DNA of 64,000 nucleotides. Origin: UBA6623 sp965226435. GTDB lineage: Bacteria; Acidobacteriota; Terriglobia; Bryobacterales; UBA6623. The notes below the pieces were generated by a model. It did no database searches and was not told where the DNA came from. It saw only the letters and a list, made by a program, of their open reading frames with translations. A program made the translations under genes and the position numbers. The stretch is taken from contig CBDDCY010000013.1 of the NCBI GenBank assembly GCA_965226435.1, forward strand, positions 1,240,001 through 1,304,000, read 5' to 3'. This document shows positions 36,545-45,385 of the stretch, piece by piece (within the stretch, counting starts at the first letter, position 1; every line of letters begins with the position of its first letter).

Positions 36545-37603
36545 TCAGCCGGCGGCTAACCGGCGATAGCGCTCGACTTCTTGGTCGCTTGCCTGGGAGC
36601 CGGTCCAGGTTTGGACGCCGTCGAAGTCGATTGTGACCGGCCAGACGAGCGCGCCCATGCGCTCGGCGCGGCGCAGGCATTCACGCCGTCGGCCGGGTTT
36701 CGTGAAGACCAGCATGACGCCGCCGCCGCCGGCGCCGCAGGTCTTGCCGCCGAGGATCACGTCGTCGAGATCGTCAAAGTATCGGCGGTGGGCTTCGCTG
36801 TCGCAACTGGCGTGCAATCGGTAAAGGTTGCGGCAGGAGGCGTTCAGCGAATCGACGTAACCGTCGAGATTCCCGGCCTCGAGCGCGGCGGCCATTTTCT
36901 CGGCCTCTTCACGGAGCCGAATCATGGCGGCGACGGTGGGTGAGTCTTCGAGGGCGTAGGAATCCTTGATGTCCCGGTGAATATTGCCCGACACATGCGC
37001 CTCGCTGGTGTAGATCAGCAGCGAGCTGTGTTCGAGGGCGCGGCGCGCGTCATCGGGAACGGCAATGCAATGCGGGCGAGTGCCGCCGCCTTTCACATAT
37101 TCGAGACGGTTGATCCCGCCCAGCGCGGCTCCGAAGGAATCTTGATCGCCGCCGGGATAGCCTAGATCATCTCGCTCGACCGAGTTAGCCAGCGTCGCTA
37201 TTTCAGCTTGCGAGCGTTGCCGTCCGTAGGCACGGTCGATGGCGGCGACGGCGGCGACTCCGACGGCGCCCGAGCCGCCCAGGCCGGCACCGGCGGGGAC
37301 GTCGGACTCGGTCACCAGCAGCAATGAGTCCGCCGGGTCGGCCAAGCGGCGCACAAACGCCTCGAGAAATTCGAGACGCCCGGGAAGCTCATCGACGGTC
37401 GGTGCCGTTACGCCGACGCCCAGATCCTCGGAATAGATGATGACGCCGCTTCCTCGGGGCAGCCGGTCAACCGAGGCGAAGGCGTGGCGGCCGATGCCGA
37501 TGTTGACGACCATGCCACCGTGTTCGACCGAGAACGGCGGAGCATCAGTGCCTCCACCGGCCGGGTCAACGCGCACGGGGGCGCGGGCGTGGACTCTTTC
37601 CAT
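36545..37603 (-). CDS. GHMP-family sugar kinase (HddA-like)
   Basis: The 352-residue protein has the GHMP layout: N-terminal RAPVRVDPAGGGTDAPPF, the ATP-binding DVPAGAGLGGSGAVGVA loop, DQDSFGAALGG and the C-terminal GGKTCGAGGGGVMLVF motif. It is closest in pattern to D-glycero-alpha-D-manno-heptose-7-phosphate kinase and related sugar kinases used for making nucleotide-activated heptoses or fucose. No other heptose gene is adjacent, so the substrate is open. Confidence 0.85.
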   Translation of the reverse strand: MERVHARAPVRVDPAGGGTDAPPFSVEHGGMVVNIGIGRHAFASVDRLPRGSGVIIYSEDLGVGVTAPTVDELPGRLEFLEAFVRRLADPADSLLLVTESDVPAGAGLGGSGAVGVAAVAAIDRAYGRQRSQAEIATLANSVERDDLGYPGGDQDSFGAALGGINRLEYVKGGGTRPHCIAVPDDARRALEHSSLLIYTSEAHVSGNIHRDIKDSYALEDSPTVAAMIRLREEAEKMAAALEAGNLDGYVDSLNASCRNLYRLHASCDSEAHRRYFDDLDDVILGGKTCGAGGGGVMLVFTKPGRRRECLRRAERMGALVWPVTIDFDGVQTWTGSQASDQEVERYRRLAAG

Positions 37604-37656
37604 ATCGGGGTTACTTTATCAGAGGCGGATACTTGACGTAGGCCGTGATCTTGGAC

Positions 37657-37721
37657 GAGACAAGCTGAGAGCTCGTCTCAACTTTGGGCTGGGACGAACA
37701 CGAGTGTTTGTCGCTACCGAA
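37657..37721 (+). repeat. Dispersed double-hairpin repeat, family 2
   Basis: GAGACAAGCTGAGAGCTCG then TCTCAAC; GGGACGAACACGAGTGTTTG then TCGCTACC. It lies 20 bases beyond the stop codon of feoB-C, the same relative position as the copy beyond cimA. Confidence 0.8.
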
Positions 37722-37740
37722 GGGCGCGCCGCCGGGTCGA

Positions 37741-39135
37741 TTACACGAAGGCGCGCCAGATGGTGGCGACTAGGAAGGTGACGACAAAGGCGAATACGAG
37801 CGGCATGAGGGCGCCGATGGTGGTCCATTTAGCGCTGCGGGTTTCGCGCCAGATTGTCAGAATCGTCGTCGCGCAAGGGTTATGGAGGACGGAGAACAGC
37901 ATCAGGTTGACGGCGGTTAGAAGGGTCCAGCCCTGCTGATCGATCAGCAAGACGCGGATCTGGTCGAACGACGTCAGCTCAGTCATCATGCCGACGCCGA
38001 GGTAGACCATCATCAACGTCGGCACGACGATTTCGTTGGCCGGGATAGCGATGACGTAGGCCAGTAGGATCACGCCGTCCAGTCCGATGGCTTGGCCCAG
38101 CGGGTCGAGGAAAGCGGCGGAATGCTGCGCCAGGCTGGCGCCCCCCGCATCGATATTCGCCAAAACCCAAATTACCGCGCCGGCGGGGATGGCGGTCATG
38201 ATCGCTCGGCCCAACACGAAGATCGTGCGATCGATCAGCGAGGTGTAGAGGATTCGCAAGATGCTCGGCCGCCGGTAAGGCGGCAATTCCAAGGTGAAGG
38301 CCGAGGCCTCGCCCTGTAGCACGGTCCGCGCCAACAGCCACGAGGCGAGCAAAGTAAAGGCGATGCCGATCAAGACGACGCCGACAACCGCTCCGGCGGC
38401 CGCGATCGAGGCGAGCGCCGGAGGAAAGGCGGCGGCGACGAAAATCGTGGCCAGCATGATCAAGGTTGGGAAGCGACCGTTACAGGGTACGAAGTTATTC
38501 GTCAGAATCGCGATCAGTCGTTCTCTGGGGGAATCGATCACACGCGTGGCGATGATGCCGGCGGCGTTGCAGCCGAAGCCCATGGCCATCGAGAGCGCCT
38601 GCTTGCCGTGTGCCCCGGCTTTGCGAAAAAGCCAGTCCATGTTGAAGGCCACCCGCGGCAGATACCCGAGGTCTTCCAGGATCGTGAACATCGGAAAGAA
38701 AATCATCATCGGCGGCAGCATCACGCTCACCACCCAGGCCAAGCCGCGAAAGGTCCCGTGCCACAGAAAGCCGGTGATCCAGCCGGGCACGCCCCACGCG
38801 GTGAAGGCCGCGGCCGCTTGTCCCTCGAACCAGAAGAAGCCGTTGGCGAGCATGGCCGAGGGATAGTTGGCGCCAAGGATCGTCAGCCAAAAGATGACGG
38901 CCAAGATGAACAGCATCATCGGCAGCCCCAGCATGGGCGAAGTCACGATGCGGTCGATGCGCTGGTCGAAGTCCCACTTGGGGCCCTTGCCGCGCCGCAC
39001 TACGTGATCGGCGATCCGCTGCGCTTCGTCGTAGAGCGAAGAGACGACCTGGTCGCGGAAATCACCACCGAGTCCGCGGCGCAGTTCGTCGCCGCGGTCG
39101 AGCAGGTTCTGGGGCGTGGGGGCGGCGGCGCTCAC
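37741..39135 (-). CDS. feoB: Ferrous iron transporter FeoB, membrane permease half
   Basis: The 464-residue product corresponds to the FeoB C-terminal region: two Gate domains and about ten membrane helices. Conserved parts include MPPMMIFFPMFTILEDLGYLPRVAFNMD (as LPPMMIFF...), MGFGCNAAGIIATRVID and NNFVPCNGRFP. The start is GTG, overlapping the stop of the GTPase half as GTGA, so FeoB is made as two coupled polypeptides. Residues 1-45 are a soluble linker. It moves Fe2+ across the inner membrane. Confidence 0.9.
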   Translation of the reverse strand: MSAAAPTPQNLLDRGDELRRGLGGDFRDQVVSSLYDEAQRIADHVVRRGKGPKWDFDQRIDRIVTSPMLGLPMMLFILAVIFWLTILGANYPSAMLANGFFWFEGQAAAAFTAWGVPGWITGFLWHGTFRGLAWVVSVMLPPMMIFFPMFTILEDLGYLPRVAFNMDWLFRKAGAHGKQALSMAMGFGCNAAGIIATRVIDSPRERLIAILTNNFVPCNGRFPTLIMLATIFVAAAFPPALASIAAAGAVVGVVLIGIAFTLLASWLLARTVLQGEASAFTLELPPYRRPSILRILYTSLIDRTIFVLGRAIMTAIPAGAVIWVLANIDAGGASLAQHSAAFLDPLGQAIGLDGVILLAYVIAIPANEIVVPTLMMVYLGVGMMTELTSFDQIRVLLIDQQGWTLLTAVNLMLFSVLHNPCATTILTIWRETRSAKWTTIGALMPLVFAFVVTFLVATIWRAFV

Positions 39136-39962
39136 TGGGCCCCCTGAATCGAAATCACGCTGCTGAATTGCTCGCCGGCCTCCGCCTGCGCGGCTTCGAT
39201 CGTAGCCAGCTCGCCCGAAAGGAAGGCTTGCCGTACCTTGTGATCGCCATCCAGCAGGCGAAAGGCGACCCAGCGGGCGTTGGGAAGGTCCGGCGCCAAC
39301 GAAAGGATCATCGGTACCAACTCGTCAAGCGCCGACTGCACCTGCCGCGGCGGCTTGGCGCGCTTCGGTCGGGTCGCAATCTCGCCGGAAATGACGTCGG
39401 CGGCAACGCGCACCAAATCCTGCAGGCCTTCTTTCGTTCGCGCCACGGTGGGGACGGCGGGCACGCCGAGATCGCGGGCCAGCGCGCGCGTGTCGACTTC
39501 GAGGCCTTTGCGGCGGGCTTCGTCCATCAAGTTGACGCAGACCACAACCTTGTCGGTGATCTCTAGAACCTGTAAGACGAGATTCAGGTTGCGCTCGAGC
39601 GCCGTTGCGTCGACGACAACGATGGTACAGTCGGGCTGCCCGAACAAAAGAAAATTGCGCGCGATCTCTTCGTCTTGGGACGCCGAGAGCAAAGAGTAGG
39701 TCCCCGGCAAATCGACCAGCTTGTAGCGTTTTCCTTGCAGCTCATAGCCGCCCTCGGCGCGCGTGACCGTCTTGCCGGTCCAATTGCCGACGTGCTGGCG
39801 CAGCCCGGTGAGGGCGTTGAAGACCGAGGATTTCCCGGTGTTGGGATTACCGGCCAGCGCGATCAGGTGATCGTACTTGCCGATAGAAACGCCCATTTGC
39901 GCGAGCTGGGCGTGCGCCGGGCAGCTTTCGCAGTCGGCGTGGGAGGTGGGTTGCGTGCTCAT
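39132..39962 (-). CDS. feoB: Ferrous iron transporter FeoB, GTPase half
   Basis: The 276-residue protein carries the G domain of FeoB: GNPNTGKSSVFNAL (G1), VGNWTGKTVTRAEG (switch I), DLPGTYSL (G3) and NLMD (G4), followed by the helical regulatory domain. A run of four cysteine/His positions precedes it (CESCPAH). FeoB normally continues straight into the membrane part; here it ends and the permease half begins in another frame four bases earlier. Its ATG overlaps the stop of the DtxR-FeoA gene (ATGA). Confidence 0.92.
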   Translation of the reverse strand: MSTQPTSHADCESCPAHAQLAQMGVSIGKYDHLIALAGNPNTGKSSVFNALTGLRQHVGNWTGKTVTRAEGGYELQGKRYKLVDLPGTYSLLSASQDEEIARNFLLFGQPDCTIVVVDATALERNLNLVLQVLEITDKVVVCVNLMDEARRKGLEVDTRALARDLGVPAVPTVARTKEGLQDLVRVAADVISGEIATRPKRAKPPRQVQSALDELVPMILSLAPDLPNARWVAFRLLDGDHKVRQAFLSGELATIEAAQAEAGEQFSSVISIQGAQ

Positions 39963-41077
39963 GCTTCACCTGCTCCGCGGGCCTGATGGGCCGAGCCGTG
40001 ATGGGCGTCCTCGGCTGATCCATTGAAACCGGGCGGCGAGTCACTTGTAAGGGCGGTCTCTTTCTCAACGGGGCGAACCCAGATTTGATCCCCCTGGTCT
40101 TTGCGAAGGGCGATCAGGGTTCCGCGCACTCGAAAGGCTCGCGGGTCTCCGAACGGATTCTCGAGCGCTGATTCGATGCGGGTCCCGGGGGTAAGACCGA
40201 GATCAAGCAACCGTCGGCGGGAGAAGCCGCGGCACAGCGCGTCCAATTCAATGATTTCGGCCGCTTCTCCTTCCGGCAACTCCGACAAACGTTTTGAGCC
40301 GGCGGGCCGCTCGGGGACAGTCGGGACGGCCGAGACCTGAATGTTGGCCGCGACCACGGGCGCCAGACGGTGTTCCTGTTCGCCGTCGCTGATGACGAGC
40401 CGCTCGGGGAGGTTCTCGAGGACGCGGATGTTCTTGCCGGGGCGTAGGCCCGCGGCGAGAATCTGCCGGAAGATGACGTCGGGCTCGTCCTCGATATGTG
40501 TCACGCGGGCGGCGCGGTTCAGCGGCCAATCGGTGAGCGGAAGGGCGTTATCTTTTTCGATGGAACCGTCGGCCCGCGGAATCGGGTCGCCGTGCGGATC
40601 GCGCTCGGGGTGACCAAGGTGGGCGTCGAGCGCGTCGATGCGTTCGCTGGTCAATTGGTGCTCGGCTTTCTCGGCCGCCTGATGCAGGCGCGCCATCGGA
40701 ACGCCGGCGTCATCGGAGAGATACCGTTCCCAGAGCCGGTGGGCGCGCACGACATGGAGCGCCAGCCGTTGGCCTTCGGCGGTCAGGCGCAGTCCACCTC
40801 CGGCCGACTGGATTAGATTACGCTCTTCCATATGGGTGATCAATTCGAGGGTGCGGCTTTGCGTCATCCCCAAGGCGCCGGCGAGGGATTCGGGGGTGGC
40901 GTCTTGCGCTCGCTGATCCCAGGCCAGGACGTGTTTCAGAGCGTCCTCAAAGCGCTCGCGGCGACGCAACTCCTTCCAGCGCCTGGTTAGTGTGAGCAGT
41001 CCCGCGCCGGGCCACAGCACGACGCCCGCCGCGAGGAGCGCGGCCAGAGCGAGCCAACCGGGCCAGTTGTTCTCCAT
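39959..41077 (-). CDS. Membrane-anchored DtxR-FeoA fusion protein
   Basis: 372 residues with an unusual domain order: one N-terminal membrane helix (about 7-30), a DtxR-like winged helix (TPESLAGALGMTQSRTLELI, about 60-100), a DtxR metal-binding/dimer domain (VRAHRLWERYLSDDAGVP, HQAAEKAEHQLT, LGHPERDPHG; metal ligands in the usual His/Glu places), then two FeoA/SH3-like domains (about 180-250 and 262-345, the second ending RGTLIALRKDQGD). As it is tethered, it may act less as a classical repressor than as an iron sensor next to FeoB, supplying the FeoA domain that the operon otherwise lacks. ATGA overlap with feoB follows; the upstream dtxR ends eight bases before. Confidence 0.88.
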   Translation of the reverse strand: MENNWPGWLALAALLAAGVVLWPGAGLLTLTRRWKELRRRERFEDALKHVLAWDQRAQDATPESLAGALGMTQSRTLELITHMEERNLIQSAGGGLRLTAEGQRLALHVVRAHRLWERYLSDDAGVPMARLHQAAEKAEHQLTSERIDALDAHLGHPERDPHGDPIPRADGSIEKDNALPLTDWPLNRAARVTHIEDEPDVIFRQILAAGLRPGKNIRVLENLPERLVISDGEQEHRLAPVVAANIQVSAVPTVPERPAGSKRLSELPEGEAAEIIELDALCRGFSRRRLLDLGLTPGTRIESALENPFGDPRAFRVRGTLIALRKDQGDQIWVRPVEKETALTSDSPPGFNGSAEDAHHGSAHQARGAGEA

Positions 41078-41084
41078 CCCCGCG

Positions 41085-41891
41085 TTACTCCCTTTCCTCG
41101 ACGACGGCCTTGGCCGCCGGCGCTTGCTCGGTCTCGACGGGGGACTGATCCGCGTTGCCCTCGCCGTTGCTCATAGCGTCGCTCAGGGCGTTGCTCAGGT
41201 CACTGCTCAGGTCACTGGCATTGAGCGCCGAGACGTGGATTTGCCGTGCCACGCGCGTCCCGAGAGCACGCCCCTCGGGTTGGTCGGCCACGTGGAGAAT
41301 CAAGGGCCCGTCGAAGGGGCCTCGTTCGGTTACTTCGATGCCCGCGCCCGGTACGATGCCCAGCCCGAAAAGGTAGCGCAAAATATCGGGGTCGCTGTCG
41401 GAGACCCGCGAAACCGTCGTCTCGGTGCCGACGGCCAAGTCGAGCAGCGGGATCTCGTTGCGTTCGGGGATCGTGCCGTCCTTACGTGGGATGGGGTGAC
41501 CGTGCGGATCGATTTCCGGGTCGCCGAGTTTTTGCGCGATGCGATCCTCGAAGGTTTCCGAGATCGCGTGTTCGAGCTTTTCGGCTTCGGCGTGCACTTC
41601 ATCCCAGCTATAGTCGAGCGAGTCGTGGAGAAAGAGCTCGATCAGGCGATGATGGCGAATCACTTCAAGCGCGCGCAAACGCCCACGCTCGGCCAAGCGG
41701 ACGCCGCGGTGCTTTTTGTATTGCACCCAAGGCGGGTCTTGATCGGCGAGCTTGCGCAACATGCCCGTCACCGAAGCCGGAGCGACGGAAAGGCGCTTAG
41801 CCAGCGCGACAGTACTAGCCCTACCCTCGTCGCCGGCGATTTCAAAGATCGCCTTCAGGTAGTCGTCTACTGCTTCGGTAACCGCTTTCAT
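41085..41891 (-). CDS. DtxR/MntR-family metal-dependent repressor
   Basis: The 268-residue protein has the N-terminal DtxR winged helix (ASTVALAKRLSVAPASVTGML), the metal/dimer domain (IRHHRLIELFLHDSLDY, DEVHAEAEKLEHAIS, LGDPEIDPHGHPIP) and a C-terminal FeoA/SH3-like domain (about 150-220). The last 45 residues are Ser/Asp/Glu-rich and low in complexity. With Fe2+ or Mn2+ it would repress the feo operon that it heads; a DtxR-type palindrome lies in its own leader. It is the soluble counterpart of the tethered protein encoded next. Confidence 0.92.
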   Translation of the reverse strand: MKAVTEAVDDYLKAIFEIAGDEGRASTVALAKRLSVAPASVTGMLRKLADQDPPWVQYKKHRGVRLAERGRLRALEVIRHHRLIELFLHDSLDYSWDEVHAEAEKLEHAISETFEDRIAQKLGDPEIDPHGHPIPRKDGTIPERNEIPLLDLAVGTETTVSRVSDSDPDILRYLFGLGIVPGAGIEVTERGPFDGPLILHVADQPEGRALGTRVARQIHVSALNASDLSSDLSNALSDAMSNGEGNADQSPVETEQAPAAKAVVEERE

Positions 41892-41904
41892 GGTGAAACT
41901 GAGA

Positions 41905-41920
41905 TTTAGGCAACCCTAAA
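41905..41920. promoter_or_regulatory. DtxR-type operator ahead of the feo operon
   Basis: TTTAGG-CAAC-CCTAAA is a perfect palindrome with a four-base centre. It begins 14 bases upstream of the dtxR start codon. TTAGG...CCTAA arms are typical of DtxR/IdeR/MntR operators. It suggests autorepression of the whole four-gene operon when iron is plentiful. Confidence 0.75.
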
Positions 41921-42286
41921 TTCGTAGTTTACAGCAGGTTTCCAGCCCTGTCAATGGGCTTGGGCGAGGGGTGCCGAGAACGTGGCGAAGTCGGTGAGGG
42001 AAACGTTCTGGGCCCGCCGAGTCGCCCATCGTCGTGCGAAAAAGAGCGGAAGCCCGCGCCAGGGTCTTTCCAAGCATGAGCAAACCGAGCTAAGATGACA
42101 GAAGAGGGTTTATTCGTCTGGCTGGGCGGAAGCCGTCCACCGCCTGGAAGTCGTTCTCGTTTCGGCACTTTGACCGATTTTTGACCCTTTTTCATCTCAA
42201 CCCGCCAAAGCTTGCTCGCTTCGGGACGAATTGCGCCCGTAGTTGGAGGACGCTTTGATCTAATGGGAACACGAGGAGGAAAGCTG

Positions 42287-44155
42287 ATGGAAGCGCCCCA
42301 GGTCGTTGAGGCCGAGGCTGTTGGAACCGAGCGCAAGGAGGCCGTCGTGATTCGTTTCGCCGGCGATTCCGGCGATGGTATGCAGTTGACAGGGAACCAG
42401 TTCACGACGACTTCGGCGCTGCTCGGCAACGATATCGCGACGCTGCCGGATTTCCCGGCGGAAATTCGCGCGCCCGCCGGGACGGTACCCGGCGTGAGCG
42501 GTTTTCAAGTCCAGTTTTCCTCGCAGGAAATTTTTACGCCCGGCGACGAGCCGGACGTGCTGGTGGCTATGAACGCGGCGGCGCTGAAAGTCAACCTGCC
42601 GACGCTGCGCAAGGGTCGCACGGTGATCGTCAACACGGACGGTTTCGACGCCGGGAATCTCTCGAAGGCCGGGTACGAGAACGATCCGCTCGAGGACGGC
42701 ACGCTCGACGGGTATCAATCGATTCCGGTGGCGCTGACGACGAACACCCTCAAGGTCCTCACGGAGTCGCCGCTACCCAACCGCGGCAAGCGGCGCTGCA
42801 AGAATTTCTATGCGCTGGGCATCATGTACTGGCTCTATTCTCGCCCGCTCGAAGTGACCGAGCAGTGGATCGAACGCCAATTCAAGAAGAACCTCGACAT
42901 CGTCGACGCCAATGTGACGGCGCTGCGGGCGGGCTACGCCTTTGCGCAAGTCAGCGAACTGTTTCAGGTTCAGTACGAAGTTCCGGCGGCGCCGCAGGCA
43001 AGCGGAGTCTACCGCAACATCACGGGCAACAAGGCGTTGGCGCTGGGTCTTTACGCGGCGTCGGTGAAGAGCGGCGTACCGTTGTTCGTTGCTTCGTATC
43101 CGATCACGCCGGCCTCGGACATTCTGGCCGAGTTGGCCGCGATGAAGGCCCAGGGTGTCCTGACCATGCAGGCCGAGGACGAGATCGCGGCGGTTTGCGC
43201 GGCGATTGGAGGTTCCTTCGGGGGCAGCTTGGGCATCACGATGACCAGCGGTCCGGGCCTGGCCCTGAAAGCCGAGGCGATCGGGCTGGCGGTAACAACG
43301 GAATTGCCGTTGGTGGTTGTCAACGTCCAGCGCGGCGGGCCGAGCACCGGGTTACCGACCAAGACCGAGCAGTCGGACTTGTTGCAAGCGCTCTTCGGCC
43401 GCAATGGGGAGTCGCCGATCGCGGTGGTGGCGGCCTACAGCGCGGGCGACTGCTTTGACGCGGCCTTTGAGGCCGCCCGGATCGCGATGCAGCACATGAC
43501 ACCGGTCGTCCTGCTTTCCGACGGCTACCTGGCCAACGGCTCGGAGCCTTGGAAAGTGCCCAGCGTCGACTCGATCCCGGATCTTCCGGTGGAGTTTCGC
43601 ACCGACCCGGAGGGATTCCAGCCTTTCCAGCGGAATGAGGAAACCTTGGCCCGCCCGTGGGTCAAGCCGGGCACGCCGGGGTTGGAACATCGGATCGGCG
43701 GCCTCGAACACACCGACGGCCCCGGCAATGTTTCCTATGACCCGGACAATCACGAGCAGATGACGCTGCGGCGCGCGGAAAAGATCGCCCGCATCGCCCG
43801 GTCCATCCCCCTGGCCGAGCCCTTCGGTGATGACTCGGGAGACTTACTTGTGGTCGGATGGGGGGGCACTTATGGGTCGCTGCATGCCGCCGTCGCTCGG
43901 GCACACGAGAAAGACCTAAAGGTGTCGCACGTCCACCTGCGCCACATCAACCCCTTCCCGGCTAATCTTGGGGATCTGTTGAGGCGGTTCAAGAACGTTT
44001 TGGTCGCGGAGTTGAATATGGGCCAACTGGACATGCTGTTGCGGACCCGCTTTCTCGTTAACACCATCAAACTGAATAAAGTCCAAGGGCAGCCATTCGG
44101 CGTGAGCGAAGTGCTCGCGGCGATTGAAAATGCTGTTGAGGGAAGTGAGCAATGA
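42287..44155 (+). CDS. korA: 2-oxoacid:ferredoxin oxidoreductase, alpha subunit (fused gamma-alpha)
   Basis: The 622-residue subunit joins an N-terminal gamma domain (FAGDSGDGMQLTGNQFTTTS) to the alpha/ThDP-pyrimidine domain (SYPITPASDILAELA, GPGLALKAEAIGLAVTTELPLVVVNVQRGGPSTGLPTKTEQSDL). This two-subunit type oxidises 2-oxoglutarate, or a related 2-oxoacid, with CoA and reduces ferredoxin. ATG 42287 has GGAGGAAAG upstream. The stop overlaps the start of korB (ATGA). Confidence 0.93.
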   Translation: MEAPQVVEAEAVGTERKEAVVIRFAGDSGDGMQLTGNQFTTTSALLGNDIATLPDFPAEIRAPAGTVPGVSGFQVQFSSQEIFTPGDEPDVLVAMNAAALKVNLPTLRKGRTVIVNTDGFDAGNLSKAGYENDPLEDGTLDGYQSIPVALTTNTLKVLTESPLPNRGKRRCKNFYALGIMYWLYSRPLEVTEQWIERQFKKNLDIVDANVTALRAGYAFAQVSELFQVQYEVPAAPQASGVYRNITGNKALALGLYAASVKSGVPLFVASYPITPASDILAELAAMKAQGVLTMQAEDEIAAVCAAIGGSFGGSLGITMTSGPGLALKAEAIGLAVTTELPLVVVNVQRGGPSTGLPTKTEQSDLLQALFGRNGESPIAVVAAYSAGDCFDAAFEAARIAMQHMTPVVLLSDGYLANGSEPWKVPSVDSIPDLPVEFRTDPEGFQPFQRNEETLARPWVKPGTPGLEHRIGGLEHTDGPGNVSYDPDNHEQMTLRRAEKIARIARSIPLAEPFGDDSGDLLVVGWGGTYGSLHAAVARAHEKDLKVSHVHLRHINPFPANLGDLLRRFKNVLVAELNMGQLDMLLRTRFLVNTIKLNKVQGQPFGVSEVLAAIENAVEGSEQ

Positions 44156-45204
44156 GCCTAGGTTCAAACGGCAACCTCCCCGTCGTAGGCGAGACGCCAA
44201 GCTATACCAAGAAAGACTTCATCTCGAACCAGACGGTTCGGTGGTGTCCCGGCTGCGGTGACTACGCGGTTCTCGACGCCGTCCAGAAGTCTTTCGCGAC
44301 GATGGGGATTCCGCGTGAAAAGTTCGTGGTGGTTTCCGGGATCGGCTGCTCCAGCCGTTTCCCTTACTACATGAACACGTATGGCTTCCATACGATTCAC
44401 GGGCGCGCGCCGGCGTTCGCGACGGGGCTGAAGACAGCGCGGCCCGATCTTTCGGTGTGGGTCATTACTGGGGATGGCGATGGGCTTTCGATCGGCGGCA
44501 ATCACTTGCTGCACGCGATGCGGCGCAACATCGACATCAAGGTCTTGCTGTTCAACAATCGCATCTACGGGCTGACGAAGGGGCAGTATTCTCCGACTTC
44601 CGAACTCGGGAAAAAGACAAAGACTTCGCCTCTCGGTTCGGTCGATCGGCCGCTGCAGCCGATTTCCATCGCGCTCGCCGCGGAAGCGACCTTTGTCGCC
44701 CGCAGCGTGGACGTGCATGGCGCGCACCTGAGAAAGGTGATTCAGCGCGCGGCGGACCATAAGGGATCGGTGTTCGTCGAAATCCTGCAAAACTGCAATA
44801 TCTTCAACGACGGCGCTTGGGCGGAGCTATCCGACCGCAAAAGCCGGGACGATCACATGATCCATCTCGAGCACGGCAAGCCGATGATCTTCGGCGCCGA
44901 TCGGGATAAAGGGATTCGATTGGGAGAAGGGTTCAGCCCGGAGATCGTGAAGCCGGCCGACGAGGGTGTGTCCGAAGACGACTTGCTGCGCCATGACGAA
45001 GAAACCACCAACCCTTCGCTTGCCTACTTGTTGAGTCGCATGGGGCCGCCGGAATTCCCCACGCCGTTGGGCGTCTTTCGGGCGGTCGAGGAGGAGACCT
45101 ACGAGGGAGCGGTGCATCGCCAAATCCAACAGGCCCGCGAGGATTCGCGGCCGGCCGATTTGGACACGATGCTGCGGTCGGGAGACGTCTGGGAAGTGCC
45201 CTGA
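44152..45204 (+). CDS. korB: 2-oxoacid:ferredoxin oxidoreductase, beta subunit
   Basis: 350 residues. VRWCPGCGDYAVLDAV and IGCSSRFPYYMNTYGFHTIHGRAP supply cysteines for the 4Fe-4S cluster, and ITGDGDGLSIGGNH with NNRIYGLTKGQYSPTS is the ThDP-Mg site. It pairs with KorA. The enzyme gives reduced ferredoxin from the TCA cycle, or could run reductively; direction cannot be read from sequence. 2-oxoglutarate is the most likely substrate from overall pattern, but other 2-oxoacids are not excluded. Confidence 0.93.
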   Translation: MSLGSNGNLPVVGETPSYTKKDFISNQTVRWCPGCGDYAVLDAVQKSFATMGIPREKFVVVSGIGCSSRFPYYMNTYGFHTIHGRAPAFATGLKTARPDLSVWVITGDGDGLSIGGNHLLHAMRRNIDIKVLLFNNRIYGLTKGQYSPTSELGKKTKTSPLGSVDRPLQPISIALAAEATFVARSVDVHGAHLRKVIQRAADHKGSVFVEILQNCNIFNDGAWAELSDRKSRDDHMIHLEHGKPMIFGADRDKGIRLGEGFSPEIVKPADEGVSEDDLLRHDEETTNPSLAYLLSRMGPPEFPTPLGVFRAVEEETYEGAVHRQIQQAREDSRPADLDTMLRSGDVWEVP

Positions 45205-45385
45205 TCGTCGCGCCAATCGCACCGCGGCCCGCCCCGGCCGGGTGCCGGACTACGCCTTGTCGCGGCGTATTGATAGAAGGCGGCCTCCCCGACCAGGCAC
45301 GCTGCCGGCTCTTCCAGCCCCCGAGCGGCCACCAACGCGGTGAGATATCCGGCGTGGCGGAGACTCCGACTACGAGGAGGTCATT

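Noticed and set aside
41929..42429. Open frame opposite the start of korA
   Set aside because: Antisense to the conserved gamma domain; Pro/Ser/Arg-rich with no motif.
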